Source: Denitratisoma sp. DHT3
Lineage (GTDB): Bacteria > Pseudomonadota > Gammaproteobacteria > Burkholderiales > Rhodocyclaceae
NCBI RefSeq assembly: GCF_007833355.1
Contig: NZ_CP020914.1
Coordinates: 1,226,047 to 1,290,046, forward strand
Direction of reading: 5' to 3'
DNA length: 64,000 bases
The notes below the pieces were generated by a model. The model made no database searches. It had not been told where the DNA came from and was given only the letters and a program-made list of their open reading frames with translations. Below are positions 33,333-41,805 of the stretch, piece after piece. The position numbers and the translations under genes were made by a program. Each line of letters opens with the position of its first letter. Positions within the stretch are counted from its first letter, which is position 1.

Positions 33333-34229
33333 CTACGGATTTCTCGGGTTTTTTTGCGGCTTCAGGCTGGCAAGCAGGGCCTTGGTTTCCTGCTCGCCAA
33401 GTTCCCGGCATTGGCCGCGCTTGAGCTGCGGCGGCAACACCAGGGGGCCGTAGCGGACCCGCATCAGTCGGCTGACGGTGACGCCGACGGCCTCGAACAT
33501 GCGACGCACCTCCCGATTGCGGCCTTCGCCCAGGGTGACCCGCAGCCAGCGATTGGCCCCTTCTCCGCCCGCCTCCTCGAGGCGGGTGAAGCGGGCCAGA
33601 CCGTCCTCCAGTTCGACGCCGTCCTTCAGCTTCTGCATGGCCTCATCCGACAATTCGCCAAGGATGCGCACCGCGTATTCCCGATCGATGCCATAGCGGG
33701 GATGCATCAGCTTGTTGGCCAACTCGCCGCTGTTGGTGGCCACCAGCAAGCCGCAGGAGTTCAGATCCAGGCGGCCGACCGTGATCCAGCGCCCGCCGCG
33801 GATGCGGGGAAAGCGCTCGAAGACGCTGACCCGGCCTTCCGGGTCGTCGCGGGAGACGATCTCCCCTTCCGGCTTGTGGTACAGCAACACCCGCGGCAGA
33901 CGCGACCAGCCCAGATGCAGCTGCACCAGGCGGCCATTGACGCGGACCTTGTCATGCGGGCCGATGCGCTGCCCCAGATGGGCGGCCTCGCCGTTGACGA
34001 TGACCCGTCCTTCGCTGATCCACTGCTCCACTTCCCGCCGCGACCCTTGGCCGGCATCCGCCAGGGCCTTTTGCAGCTTGATCGAGACCTCATCGTCTCC
34101 GGCGGCCGAACGCCCTCCCCGTGGACGGCCGCGGCCCGCGGGCGATGGCCGGCTTCCGCCCGGCTGACGAGGAGAGGTCGACGGCGAATCCGCGGCGGAC
34201 CACTCCCCACACGCCCCATCTTCCAGCAT
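33333..34229 (-). CDS. rluB: 23S rRNA pseudouridine(2605) synthase RluB
   Basis: An RsuA-family pseudouridine synthase of about 298 aa that modifies 23S rRNA. An N-terminal S4 domain ([20 protein letters not shown]) precedes the catalytic domain with [20 protein letters not shown], in which the first Asp is the nucleophile. [11 protein letters not shown] and [17 protein letters not shown] follow. The start is uncertain: ATG 34229 gives a short basic N-terminal extension, whereas a TTG at 34343 would overlap scpB by 80 bp and add 38 residues. It lies downstream of scpB in the same direction. Confidence 0.92.
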   Translation of the reverse strand: MLEDGACGEWSAADSPSTSPRQPGGSRPSPAGRGRPRGGRSAAGDDEVSIKLQKALADAGQGSRREVEQWISEGRVIVNGEAAHLGQRIGPHDKVRVNGRLVQLHLGWSRLPRVLLYHKPEGEIVSRDDPEGRVSVFERFPRIRGGRWITVGRLDLNSCGLLVATNSGELANKLMHPRYGIDREYAVRILGELSDEAMQKLKDGVELEDGLARFTRLEEAGGEGANRWLRVTLGEGRNREVRRMFEAVGVTVSRLMRVRYGPLVLPPQLKRGQCRELGEQETKALLASLKPQKNPRNP

Positions 34230-34263
34230 CGGGCTGGAAGGCTCGCGCTCTTTTGTGGGAGCC

Positions 34264-34881
34264 CTAGAGCCGGAAGGAGCCCTGGCCTTCGATTGGGGGG
34301 GGCGGAGGGGGCTGCGTTTCTTGGGGGAGCGGGTTTTCTGCAAGGTCCATCACCTTTTCGATTTCGGTGAGCGGCGGCAGCTCGGAAAGGCTGCGCAACC
34401 CAAGGTCGTCAAGAAATTTACGGGTCGTGGCATGAAGGGCGGGGCGGCCCGGCGCGTCGCGATGGCCCACCGTGTCAACCCAGCCGCGCCCCTCCAGCAC
34501 CTTCAGCACGTTGGGGGAAACCGCGACGCCGCGGATATCCTCGATGTCGCCCCGGGTCACCGGCTGACGGTAGGCGATGATCGCCAGGGTTTCCATCACC
34601 GCGCGGGAATATTTCGGCGGCTTCTCGTTTTTCAGGCGGTCGAGGTAGAACTGGTATTCGGGCCGGGTCTGGAAGCGCCAGCCGGTGGCTAGCTGCACCA
34701 GTTCCACGCCGCGCTCGGCCCAGTCCCGCCGCAGATCGTCGAGTAGGGTGCGCCACGTGTCGTCGTCGAACTCCTGGTCGAACAGGCGCTTCAGGTCGGC
34801 CAGCGGCACCGGCTCCATCGCCACCAGCAGGGCGGCTTCCAGCACCCGTTTGTAGTCTTCAGGTTTGTAGAGCTGGAGCAT
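34264..34881 (-). CDS. scpB: Segregation and condensation protein B
   Basis: A 205-aa winged-helix subunit of the SMC-ScpAB condensin, which helps compact and segregate the chromosome. [17 protein letters not shown] is the N-terminal winged helix, and [32 protein letters not shown] with VIKxLxGRGW-like residues ([23 protein letters not shown]) is the diagnostic second one. The C-terminus is Pro-rich. It overlaps scpA by 23 bp, so the two are translationally coupled. Confidence 0.95.
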   Translation of the reverse strand: MLQLYKPEDYKRVLEAALLVAMEPVPLADLKRLFDQEFDDDTWRTLLDDLRRDWAERGVELVQLATGWRFQTRPEYQFYLDRLKNEKPPKYSRAVMETLAIIAYRQPVTRGDIEDIRGVAVSPNVLKVLEGRGWVDTVGHRDAPGRPALHATTRKFLDDLGLRSLSELPPLTEIEKVMDLAENPLPQETQPPPPPPIEGQGSFRL

Positions 34882-35695
34882 CGGCAGTTCTCACATAAAT
34901 CGGAGCCAGGGCCTCGGCCTGGGTGATGTCGACCAGGCTTTCCCGTGCCAATTCCAGCATGGCAAGAAAGCTCACCACCAAGGCCTGACGCCCCAGGGAC
35001 ACATCGAACAGATCCTCGAACACCACGAAGCCCCGCCCTTGCAGGCGGCGCAGGATGTCGATCATGAACTCGCGCACCGACAGTTCCTCGCGCTGGATCT
35101 TGTGGTGCTGGGTGACCCGGGCCTGCTTCATCAAGCCCAGCCAGGCCACCTGGAGATCGTGCAGGCTGACGTCGGGCTGGCGCTCGATCACCTTGTCGGC
35201 GATCCACACCGTCACCCATTCGAAATTGCGGCCGGCCTGGGGCATCGCGTCCAGACGGGCGGCCGCCCCCTTCATCTGCTCGTACTCCAGCAGCCGGCGC
35301 ACCAGTTCGGCACGCGGATCCTCCGGCTCGCCGGCCTCGGGCCGGGGCGGGCGGGGCAGCAGCATCCGCGACTTGATCTCGATCAGCATCGCCGCCATCA
35401 GCAGGTATTCGGCCGCCAGCTCCAGGTTGCGCCGCTGCTGCATCGCATCGACGTACTTCAGGTACTGCGACGTCAAGGGCGCCATGGGGATGTCGAGGAC
35501 ATTGACGTTGGCCTTGCGGATCAGATACAGCAGCAGATCCAGCGGCCCCTCGAAGGACTCGAGGATCACCTCCAGGGCGTCGGGCGGGATGTACAGATCG
35601 CGCGGCAACTCGGCCAGCAGCTCCCCGTAGACCTTGATCTGATGACCAGGCGGGGGGGCGGCGGCCTCGATGCTGGCGACCTCGCTCATGGGCAT
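34859..35695 (-). CDS. scpA: Segregation and condensation protein A
   Basis: The 278-aa kleisin that bridges the SMC heads. [21 protein letters not shown] is the N-terminal kleisin signature and [19 protein letters not shown] the following helix. The C-terminal winged helix has [18 protein letters not shown]. Its neighbours are trpS (upstream, same strand, adjacent) and scpB. The smc gene is 18 kb away in this window, so the whole complex is encoded here. Confidence 0.95.
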   Translation of the reverse strand: MPMSEVASIEAAAPPPGHQIKVYGELLAELPRDLYIPPDALEVILESFEGPLDLLLYLIRKANVNVLDIPMAPLTSQYLKYVDAMQQRRNLELAAEYLLMAAMLIEIKSRMLLPRPPRPEAGEPEDPRAELVRRLLEYEQMKGAAARLDAMPQAGRNFEWVTVWIADKVIERQPDVSLHDLQVAWLGLMKQARVTQHHKIQREELSVREFMIDILRRLQGRGFVVFEDLFDVSLGRQALVVSFLAMLELARESLVDITQAEALAPIYVRTADAPALQT

Positions 35696-36898
35696 TCAGT
35701 CGTAGCTCACGCCGATCGCCGCGCGCACGTCGCGCATCGTTTCCTGCGCCAGCGCGCTGGCCTTCTCGCGCCCCGCGGCGAGGATGTCCTTCACCAGTCG
35801 CGGGTTCTCCTCGTACTGCCGCGCCCGCTCGCGCATCGGCTCCTGCTCCTTCAGCACGCCCTCGATCACCGGCTGCTTGCAGTCCAGGCAGCCGATGCCG
35901 GCGGAGCGGCATCCTTCCTGCACCCACTGCTTGACGCCGGCGTCGGAATAAATCAGGTGGAACTGCCAGACCGGGCACTTGTCCGGATCGCCCGGATCGG
36001 TGCGGCGCACGCGCTGGGGATCGGTCTGCATGGTGCGGATCTTCTTCCGGATCGACTCCTCGTCCTCGCGCAGGGAGATGGTGTTGCCATAGGACTTGGA
36101 CATCTTCTGGCCGTCCAGGCCCGGCATCCGCGAAGCCTCGGTGAGCAGCGCCTCCGGCTCCACCAGGATCATCTTGCCACCGCCCTCCAGGTAGCCGAAC
36201 AGGCGTTCCCGGTCCAGCATGGACAGGCTCTGGGCCTCGTGCAGCAGGGCCCGCGCCTGTTCCAGCGCCTCGCCGTCGCCCTTTTCCTGGTAGCGGGTGC
36301 GCAGTTCGCCGTACAGCTTGGCGCCCTTGCCGCCGAGCTTTTTCATCGTCTCCCGCGCCTTGTCCTCGAAGCCGGGCTCGCGGCCGTAAAGATGGTTGAA
36401 GCGCCGCGCCAGTTCGCGGGTGAACTCGACGTGGGGAATCTGGTCCTCCCCCACCGGCACCTTGTCGGCCCGGTAGATCAGGATGTCGGAACTCATCAGC
36501 AAGGGATAGCCGAGGAAGCCGTAGGTGGTCAGGTCCTTGTGGGTCAGCTTTTCCTGCTGGTCCTTGTAGGTCGGCACCCGCTCCAGCCAGCCCAGCGGCG
36601 TCATCATCGACAGCAGCAGGTGCAGCTCCGCATGCTCCGGCACCTGGGACTGGACGAACAGCGTCGCCTTGGCCGGATCGACCCCGGCGGCCAGCCAGTC
36701 GACCACCATGTCGCGGGCGTTGTCGGTGATGGTGCCCGGCTCGTCGTAGGCGGTGGTCAGGGCGTGCCAGTCGGCGACGAAGAACAGGCAGGGATAGCGG
36801 TCCTGCAGCTTGACCCAGTTGGCCAGCACCCCATGGTAGTGGCCAAGATGGAGACGCCCGGTGGGGCGCATGCCGGAGAGAACTTTTTCAGCGTACAT
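35696..36898 (-). CDS. trpS: Tryptophanyl-tRNA synthetase
   Basis: A 400-aa class I aminoacyl-tRNA synthetase. LSGMRPTGRLHLGHYHGVL is the HIGH-type ATP motif, and GLDGQKMSKSYGNT is the KMSKS loop. QTDPQRVRRTDPGDPDKCP and the extra C-terminal cysteine pair (GCLDCKQP) belong to the approximately 400-aa type common in betaproteobacteria. The ATG at 36898 is chosen over a TTG 12 nt upstream. The preceding M50 gene stops one base before it. Confidence 0.95.
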   Translation of the reverse strand: MYAEKVLSGMRPTGRLHLGHYHGVLANWVKLQDRYPCLFFVADWHALTTAYDEPGTITDNARDMVVDWLAAGVDPAKATLFVQSQVPEHAELHLLLSMMTPLGWLERVPTYKDQQEKLTHKDLTTYGFLGYPLLMSSDILIYRADKVPVGEDQIPHVEFTRELARRFNHLYGREPGFEDKARETMKKLGGKGAKLYGELRTRYQEKGDGEALEQARALLHEAQSLSMLDRERLFGYLEGGGKMILVEPEALLTEASRMPGLDGQKMSKSYGNTISLREDEESIRKKIRTMQTDPQRVRRTDPGDPDKCPVWQFHLIYSDAGVKQWVQEGCRSAGIGCLDCKQPVIEGVLKEQEPMRERARQYEENPRLVKDILAAGREKASALAQETMRDVRAAIGVSYD

Positions 36899-36899
36899 G

Positions 36900-37547
36900 T
36901 CAGAAGCCAAACAGAGTCTTGATCAATGCCAGGTACAGCGCCAGGGGCGGCCGCAGCAGCAGGTCCAATACGTGCGTGAAGAGCAGCGCCAGCAGGATGA
37001 TCATGCCATAACGCTCCAATTCGGCGAATTTCATCGATGCCTTGAGCGGCAGCAGGCTCACCATGATCCGCCCGCCGTCCAGCGGCGGCAACGGCAGCAG
37101 ATTCAGGATCATCAGCACCCCATTCACGCTGATGCCGACCCGGGCCATTTCCGCCAGCGCCAAAGCGTAGCCCTCCTCGCCCGGTCCCGTCACGATCTTC
37201 AGCACCAGCGCCCAGCACAGGGCCATGAACAGGTTGGCCGCCGGCCCCGCCGCCGCCACCCAGAACATGTCCTGCTTGGGCCGCCGCAACCGTCCGAAAT
37301 TCACCGGCACCGGCTTGGCCCAGCCGAACATCAGGCCGCCGCCGGAAAACAGCAGGATCATCGCCGGCACCAGGATCGTGCCCACCGGATCGATATGGCG
37401 CAGCGGGTTGAGGCTGATGCGGCCCAGCTGCCAGGCGGTCGGGTCGCCGAAATGGCGCGCCACGTAGCCATGGGCCGCTTCGTGCAGCGTGATGGCGAAA
37501 AGAATGGGAATGGCGGAGATCGCCAGTGTCTGGATCAGATTGTCCAT
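36900..37547 (-). CDS. Site-2 protease-like M50 family membrane peptidase
   Basis: A 215-aa polytopic membrane protein with the zinc HExxH motif as TLHEAAHGYVARHFGD near residue 20 and the distal Asp motif NLLPLPPLDGGRI near 150. It has several hydrophobic segments and an otherwise minimal length. These proteins cleave within membranes or act as metalloprotease-like partners; the substrate is unknown. It overlaps no gene and sits between the YciO-like gene and trpS, a frequent neighbourhood in proteobacteria. Confidence 0.9.
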   Translation of the reverse strand: MDNLIQTLAISAIPILFAITLHEAAHGYVARHFGDPTAWQLGRISLNPLRHIDPVGTILVPAMILLFSGGGLMFGWAKPVPVNFGRLRRPKQDMFWVAAAGPAANLFMALCWALVLKIVTGPGEEGYALALAEMARVGISVNGVLMILNLLPLPPLDGGRIMVSLLPLKASMKFAELERYGMIILLALLFTHVLDLLLRPPLALYLALIKTLFGF

Positions 37548-37563
37548 GGGATGGGCGCGGATT

Positions 37564-38190
37564 CTAGCAGAGCCCCAGCGGCGCCAGCGGCCCCAGGCCG
37601 GCCCGCACCAGCGCCGGCGCGCCATCCGCCAGATTGACCACGGTGGTCATCTCGGCACCGCAGGTACCGCACTCGATCACCAGGTCCAGTTGCCGCTCCA
37701 TGCGTTCGCGGATGTCCTCCGCATCGCTCAACGGCACCTCCTCCCCCGGCAACAGCAAGGTGGAGATCAGCAGCGGCTCGCCCAGTTCCTCCAGCAGTGC
37801 CGTCGCCAGCGGATGGTCCGGCACCCTGAGGCCGATGGTCTTGCGCTTGGGGTGCAGCACCCGGCGCGGCAATTCCTTGGTGCCCTCGAGAATGAAGGTG
37901 TACGGTCCCGGCGTCGCGGTCTTCAGCAGCCGGTACTGCGCGTTGTCCACCCGGGCATAGGTGGCGATCTGGGACAGATCGCGGCACATCAGGGTGAAGT
38001 GATGCCGCTCATCCACGCCGCGGATGCGGCGGATCCGATCCAGCAGCGCCGCGTCGCCGGTGTGCCCGCCCAGGGCGTAGGCGGCATCCGTCGGAAAGGC
38101 GACCAGGCCGCCCCTCCTCACGATCTCCGCGGCCTGCCGGATCAGGCGCGGCTGGGGATGGTCGGGGTGCAGGGAAAAGAATTGCGACAT
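37564..38190 (-). CDS. L-threonylcarbamoyladenylate synthase-type protein (YciO/Sua5 family)
   Basis: A 208-aa YrdC-like protein: IVRRGGLVAFPTDAAYALG is the diagnostic KRxxx/SxN-type nucleotide pocket region, with RVPDHPLATALLEELGEPL and STLLLPGEEVPLSDAEDI after it. Sua5/TsaC proteins make threonylcarbamoyl-AMP for tRNA t6A; YciO is a close paralogue whose main role is less clear. This one looks more YciO-like, so it should not be taken as the only t6A enzyme. The start MSQFFSLHP is chosen over upstream codons. Confidence 0.85.
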   Translation of the reverse strand: MSQFFSLHPDHPQPRLIRQAAEIVRRGGLVAFPTDAAYALGGHTGDAALLDRIRRIRGVDERHHFTLMCRDLSQIATYARVDNAQYRLLKTATPGPYTFILEGTKELPRRVLHPKRKTIGLRVPDHPLATALLEELGEPLLISTLLLPGEEVPLSDAEDIRERMERQLDLVIECGTCGAEMTTVVNLADGAPALVRAGLGPLAPLGLC

Positions 38191-38264
38191 GGTTCCAGGG
38201 TCTGTTCTCGGTCGGTCGTCGAATCGCGTTGGGCTGAAAAGGGCGAAGGGACGCCATGATAGGC

Positions 38265-39098
38265 TCAAATCAACTCATTCCAGACCGGCGTCAAATCCTC
38301 GGGCAGGGGCGGCAGCTTGCCGAGGTCGTTCCAGCTCTCGCCGGGACCGTGGAAATCCGAGGCACGGGACGCCAGGAAACCGAATTCCCGCGCCACCCGG
38401 GCCATTTCCAGCACTTCGCTCTCGCTCTGGGAGCCGGACAGCACTTCGATTCCGCGTCCGCCCAGATCCTTGAAATCGGCGAAGACGCGGCGCAACGCCT
38501 TCTTCGTCACCTTGTAGCGCTGCGGGTGCGCCAGCACCGCGATGCCGCCGGCGCCGCGGATCCAGCCCAGCGCCTCTTCCAGCGTCGCCCAGAAATGGGG
38601 CACATAGCCGGGCTTGCCCTTGGCCAGCCAGTGATCGAACACCGACTTCACGTCCTTGGCGCGGCCGCATTCGACGATGTAGCGGGCGAAGTGGGAACGC
38701 CCCACCAGGGCCGGATTGCCCGCATGGCGCAGCGCGCCCTCGTAGGCGCCGTGGATCGCCACCTTGTCCAGTTCCTCGGCGATGCGGCGCGCCCGGAGGT
38801 CGCGGCCGCTGCGCACGTGGGCCAGCCCCGCGACCAGGTCCGGATGCCGCTCGTCGATGCCCAGCCCGACGATGTGCAGGGTCTGGTCGTCGCCCCAGGT
38901 GGAGGAAACCTCCACGCCATCGACGAAGCGCAGGCCCTGCGCCGCGGCCTCGGCGCGGGCCTCGGCCAGGCCGCCGGTTTCATCGTGGTCGGTCAGCGCC
39001 AGCAGCTCGACGCCGTTGGCCTTGGCCCGCCGCACCAGTTCCGCCGGCGACAGGCGGCCGTCGGAAACCGTGGAATGGCAATGCAGATCGGCGTTCAT
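38265..39098 (-). CDS. PHP-domain metal-dependent phosphoesterase (RNase AM / YciV-like)
   Basis: A 277-aa PHP protein with MNADLHCHSTVSDG at the N-terminus (metal ligands DxHxH), LALTDHDETGG, and the late HPQRYKVTKK and SDFHGP with further metal ligands. The family acts on 5' or 3',5'-phosphorylated nucleotides; E. coli RNase AM matures 5' ends of rRNA. It overlaps the alpha/beta hydrolase by 4 bp. The name RNase AM is from the family, not proven. Confidence 0.9.
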   Translation of the reverse strand: MNADLHCHSTVSDGRLSPAELVRRAKANGVELLALTDHDETGGLAEARAEAAAQGLRFVDGVEVSSTWGDDQTLHIVGLGIDERHPDLVAGLAHVRSGRDLRARRIAEELDKVAIHGAYEGALRHAGNPALVGRSHFARYIVECGRAKDVKSVFDHWLAKGKPGYVPHFWATLEEALGWIRGAGGIAVLAHPQRYKVTKKALRRVFADFKDLGGRGIEVLSGSQSESEVLEMARVAREFGFLASRASDFHGPGESWNDLGKLPPLPEDLTPVWNELI

Positions 39099-39958
39099 GA
39101 CAGAAACTCCTCGACCAGCGCCGCAACCGTCTCGGGCTGGTCATGATGCAGATTGTGGCCGCAGTCGGCCACCACCTCCAGCCGATGGCGGGCGAAGCAG
39201 GCCATGCGGCTTTCCATGTCGCCCGGCTGGTCGGCGAAGGCGCGCCGGATGTAGTCGGAATCGTCGCCGTGGATGAACAGCACCGGCGCCTGGATCCGGC
39301 GCCAGCAGGCCTTGGCCTCGTCCAGATGGATCCGTGTCGGATTGACCCAGAGATGGCGGGGATCGGCCGCCCAACTGACGCCGCCCTCCACCTCGCGCGC
39401 CAGATGCCGCGCCAGATATTCGGCCCGCGCCGGCGTCAGGCGCGGATTGTCGCGCCGCAGGCGGGCGGCGAACGATGCCCGGTCCGGATAGGTGCGGAAC
39501 GCGGCCTCCTCCCCCATCTGCCGCAGCCACTGGGCGACGCGGCCGGGCATTTCCTCGGCCGTGGAGACATGCAGGCCGATGCCTTCCATATTCACCAGCG
39601 CCGCCACCCGCTCGGGACGGATGCCGCCATAGAGGCTGGAGACCACCGCGCCCATGCTGTGGCCGACGATCCGCGCCGGCGCCGCCGGCGAATAATGCAG
39701 CAGCAGCTGGTCCAGGTCGGCGAAATAATCGGCGAACCAGTAATGACCGTGGTTCCATTGGGACAGGCCGAAGCCGCGCCAGTCCGGCGCCACCACCCGC
39801 CAGGAATGCCGCAGGGCCTCAACGACGAACTGGAACGAAGCCGAGACCTCGCACCAGCCGTGCAGCAGGAACAGCACGGGAGCGTCCGGCTCGCCCCAGA
39901 CACGCACGTGGTGGCGACCGCCGCGCAGTTCGATGAATTCCGAAGTCGATTGTTGCAT
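39095..39958 (-). CDS. Alpha/beta-fold hydrolase
   Basis: A 287-aa hydrolase with the oxyanion HGWCEVS near residue 33, the nucleophile elbow GHSMGAVVSS (Ser at about 100), a late Asp in FIHGDDSDY and His in DCGHNLHHDQPE as the catalytic triad. No signal peptide. Substrate unknown. It is first in the minus-strand run leading to trpS, scpA and scpB, divergent from the glycine riboswitch. Confidence 0.85.
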   Translation of the reverse strand: MQQSTSEFIELRGGRHHVRVWGEPDAPVLFLLHGWCEVSASFQFVVEALRHSWRVVAPDWRGFGLSQWNHGHYWFADYFADLDQLLLHYSPAAPARIVGHSMGAVVSSLYGGIRPERVAALVNMEGIGLHVSTAEEMPGRVAQWLRQMGEEAAFRTYPDRASFAARLRRDNPRLTPARAEYLARHLAREVEGGVSWAADPRHLWVNPTRIHLDEAKACWRRIQAPVLFIHGDDSDYIRRAFADQPGDMESRMACFARHRLEVVADCGHNLHHDQPETVAALVEEFLS

Positions 39959-39979
39959 TGCGAAATTCTATCAGGGAGC

Positions 39980-40009
39980 TTGCGCGGACCCCGGTCCGGC
40001 CGGCATAAT
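39980..40009 (+). promoter_or_regulatory. Candidate promoter of the gcv riboswitch transcript
   Basis: TTGCGC (39980-39985) and CATAAT (40004-40009) are spaced by 18 bp. Transcription would start a few bases before the first riboswitch helix at 40018, which fits its use. Confidence 0.6.
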
Positions 40010-40017
40010 CCGCCCCG

Positions 40018-40191
40018 GTCGTCGGGAGAGAGCCTCTCCCTATCATGCGAGATGCCGCCGAAGGCGCAACCCCCAGGAACCGCTCAGGCAAAAGGGCCGA
40101 CGACGCAGCAAAAATCTGGAGAGCGGCAGCTCGGAACATCCTCCGAATCGTGCCCACCGAAGGAGTCAATCTCTCAGGTACAAGGACAGAT
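40018..40191 (+). promoter_or_regulatory. Tandem glycine riboswitch
   Basis: Two glycine aptamers in series. The first has an 8-bp P1 (GTCGTCGG with CCGACGAC) enclosing GGAGAGAG, GCCGAAGGCGCAA and CTCAGGCAAAAGG. The second has ATCTG/CAGAT enclosing GGAGAG, CACCGAAGGAGTCAA and TCTCAGGTACAAGGACAG. These are the conserved gcvT-motif sequences. It lies in front of gcvT and is joined to a terminator expression platform. Cooperative glycine binding should switch the cleavage operon on. Confidence 0.97.
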
Positions 40192-40229
40192 GGGGCACGA
40201 ACCGACCGGTTCGCGCCCTTTTTTATTTT
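40192..40229 (+). terminator. Riboswitch expression-platform terminator
   Basis: GGGC plus CGAACC pair with GGTTCG plus GCCC around one A-C mismatch, followed by TTTTTTATTTT. It overlaps the end of aptamer 2, so ligand binding would prevent it from forming. This supports an on-switch: glycine permits read-through into gcvT. Confidence 0.88.
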
Positions 40230-40239
40230 CGGTCCGCCC

Positions 40240-41343
40240 ATGAGCCAACGCACCGCCCTCCACCAGACCCATCTCGACGCCGGCGCCAGGATCGTCGATT
40301 TCGCCGGCTGGGACATGCCCATCCACTACGGCTCCCAGATCGAGGAGCACCACGCGGTGCGCCGCGCCGCCGGCATGTTCGACGTCTCCCACATGCTGTC
40401 GATCGACCTCGCCGGCGCCGACGCCACGCCCTATCTGCGCCGCCTGCTCGCCAACGACTGCGCCAAGCTCCAGGCCCAGCCGGGCAAGGCGCTCTACTCC
40501 TGCATGCTGCGGGAGGACGGCGGCGTCATCGACGACCTGATCGTGTATTTCCTCGCCCCCGACCGCTATCGCATCGTCGTCAACGCCGGGACGGCCGACA
40601 AGGACGTGGCCTGGATGCAGGCCCAGGCCGACGGATTCGCCGTCACCCTGACGCCGCGCCGCGATCTGGCGATGATCGCGGTGCAGGGGCCGCAGGCGCG
40701 CGAGAAGTTTTTCGCCGCCTACCCGGCCGCCCGGCCCGTGGCGGAAGCCCTGGCGCCCTTCCAGGGCGCCGAATGGTCCGCCGCGCCCCAAAACGCAGAG
40801 GGCGCCTGGTTCATCGGCCGCACCGGCTACACCGGCGAGGACGGCTTCGAGATCGCCCTGCCCGCCACCCAGGCCGCCGCCGCCTGGGCCGCGCTGGCCG
40901 CCGCCGGCGTCGCCCCCTGCGGCCTCGGCGCCCGCGACACCCTGCGCCTGGAAGCCGGCATGAACCTCTACGGCCAGGACATGGACGAAAGCCAGAACCC
41001 ATTGGAATCCGGTCTCGCCTGGACCGTGGATTTCAAGGACGCGGACCGCGACTTCATCGGTCGCCGCGCCCTGGCGGCGCTGACTCCCGGCCGCCGCCTG
41101 GCCGGGCTCGTGCTGCTCGACCGGGGCGTGCTGCGCGCCCACCAGAAGGTCCATACCGCCGCCGGCGATGGCGAGACCACCAGCGGCACCTTCTCCCCGA
41201 CGCTTGAGCGCTCCATCGCCCTGGCCCGCATTCCCGCCCATGTCGAGAATGGCGCCGAGGTCGAAGTCGAAATCCGCGACAAGCGCCTCAGGGCGAAAGT
41301 GGTCAAGCCGCCCTTCGTCCGCAACGGCAGCGCATTGGTCTGA
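40240..41343 (+). CDS. gcvT: Aminomethyltransferase (glycine cleavage T protein)
   Basis: A 367-aa enzyme that moves the methylene from the H-protein to tetrahydrofolate and releases ammonia. [40 protein letters not shown] and [20 protein letters not shown] are characteristic. The ATG at 40240 follows the riboswitch terminator by 10 bases; the larger upstream frame runs through the riboswitch. It is the first gene of gcvT-gcvH-gcvP. Confidence 0.96.
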   Translation: MSQRTALHQTHLDAGARIVDFAGWDMPIHYGSQIEEHHAVRRAAGMFDVSHMLSIDLAGADATPYLRRLLANDCAKLQAQPGKALYSCMLREDGGVIDDLIVYFLAPDRYRIVVNAGTADKDVAWMQAQADGFAVTLTPRRDLAMIAVQGPQAREKFFAAYPAARPVAEALAPFQGAEWSAAPQNAEGAWFIGRTGYTGEDGFEIALPATQAAAAWAALAAAGVAPCGLGARDTLRLEAGMNLYGQDMDESQNPLESGLAWTVDFKDADRDFIGRRALAALTPGRRLAGLVLLDRGVLRAHQKVHTAAGDGETTSGTFSPTLERSIALARIPAHVENGAEVEVEIRDKRLRAKVVKPPFVRNGSALV

Positions 41344-41392
41344 CAAAACCCCGCAACTCCACGCATAACCACAACCGATCCAGGAGCCCGCC

Positions 41393-41776
41393 ATGAATGT
41401 CCCCGCAGAATTGAAGTACGCCAAGTCCCACGAGTGGGCCCGGCTGGAAGCCGACGGCACCGTCACCGTCGGCATCACCGACCACGCGCAGGAAGCCCTG
41501 GGCGACATCGTCTTCCTCGAACTGCCCGACGCGGGACGCGTCGTCAAGGTCGGCGAGGAGGTGGCGGTAGTGGAGTCGGTGAAGGCCGCATCCGACATCT
41601 ACGCGCCGATCTCCGGCGAGATCATCGCCGCCAACCAGGCCGCGGTGGATGCGCCCGAGAGCGTCAATGGCGACGCCTACGGCACCTGGCTGTTCAAGAT
41701 CAAGCCCAGCAACCCCGCCGAACTGGACGCCCTGCTCGACGCCGCCGGCTACACCGCCGTCGCCGAGAACGACTGA
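41393..41776 (+). CDS. gcvH: Glycine cleavage system H protein
   Basis: A 127-aa lipoyl carrier that shuttles the aminomethyl group between P, T and L proteins. The lipoylated lysine lies in [12 protein letters not shown] (near residue 63), with [20 protein letters not shown] at the N-terminus and the [13 protein letters not shown] segment near the end. The start has AGGAG at good spacing. It lies 50 bp after gcvT and 30 bp before gcvP. Confidence 0.97.
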   Translation: MNVPAELKYAKSHEWARLEADGTVTVGITDHAQEALGDIVFLELPDAGRVVKVGEEVAVVESVKAASDIYAPISGEIIAANQAAVDAPESVNGDAYGTWLFKIKPSNPAELDALLDAAGYTAVAEND

Positions 41777-41805
41777 CCCCGCCTAAAAACCCTTAGGTTT
41801 TCCCC

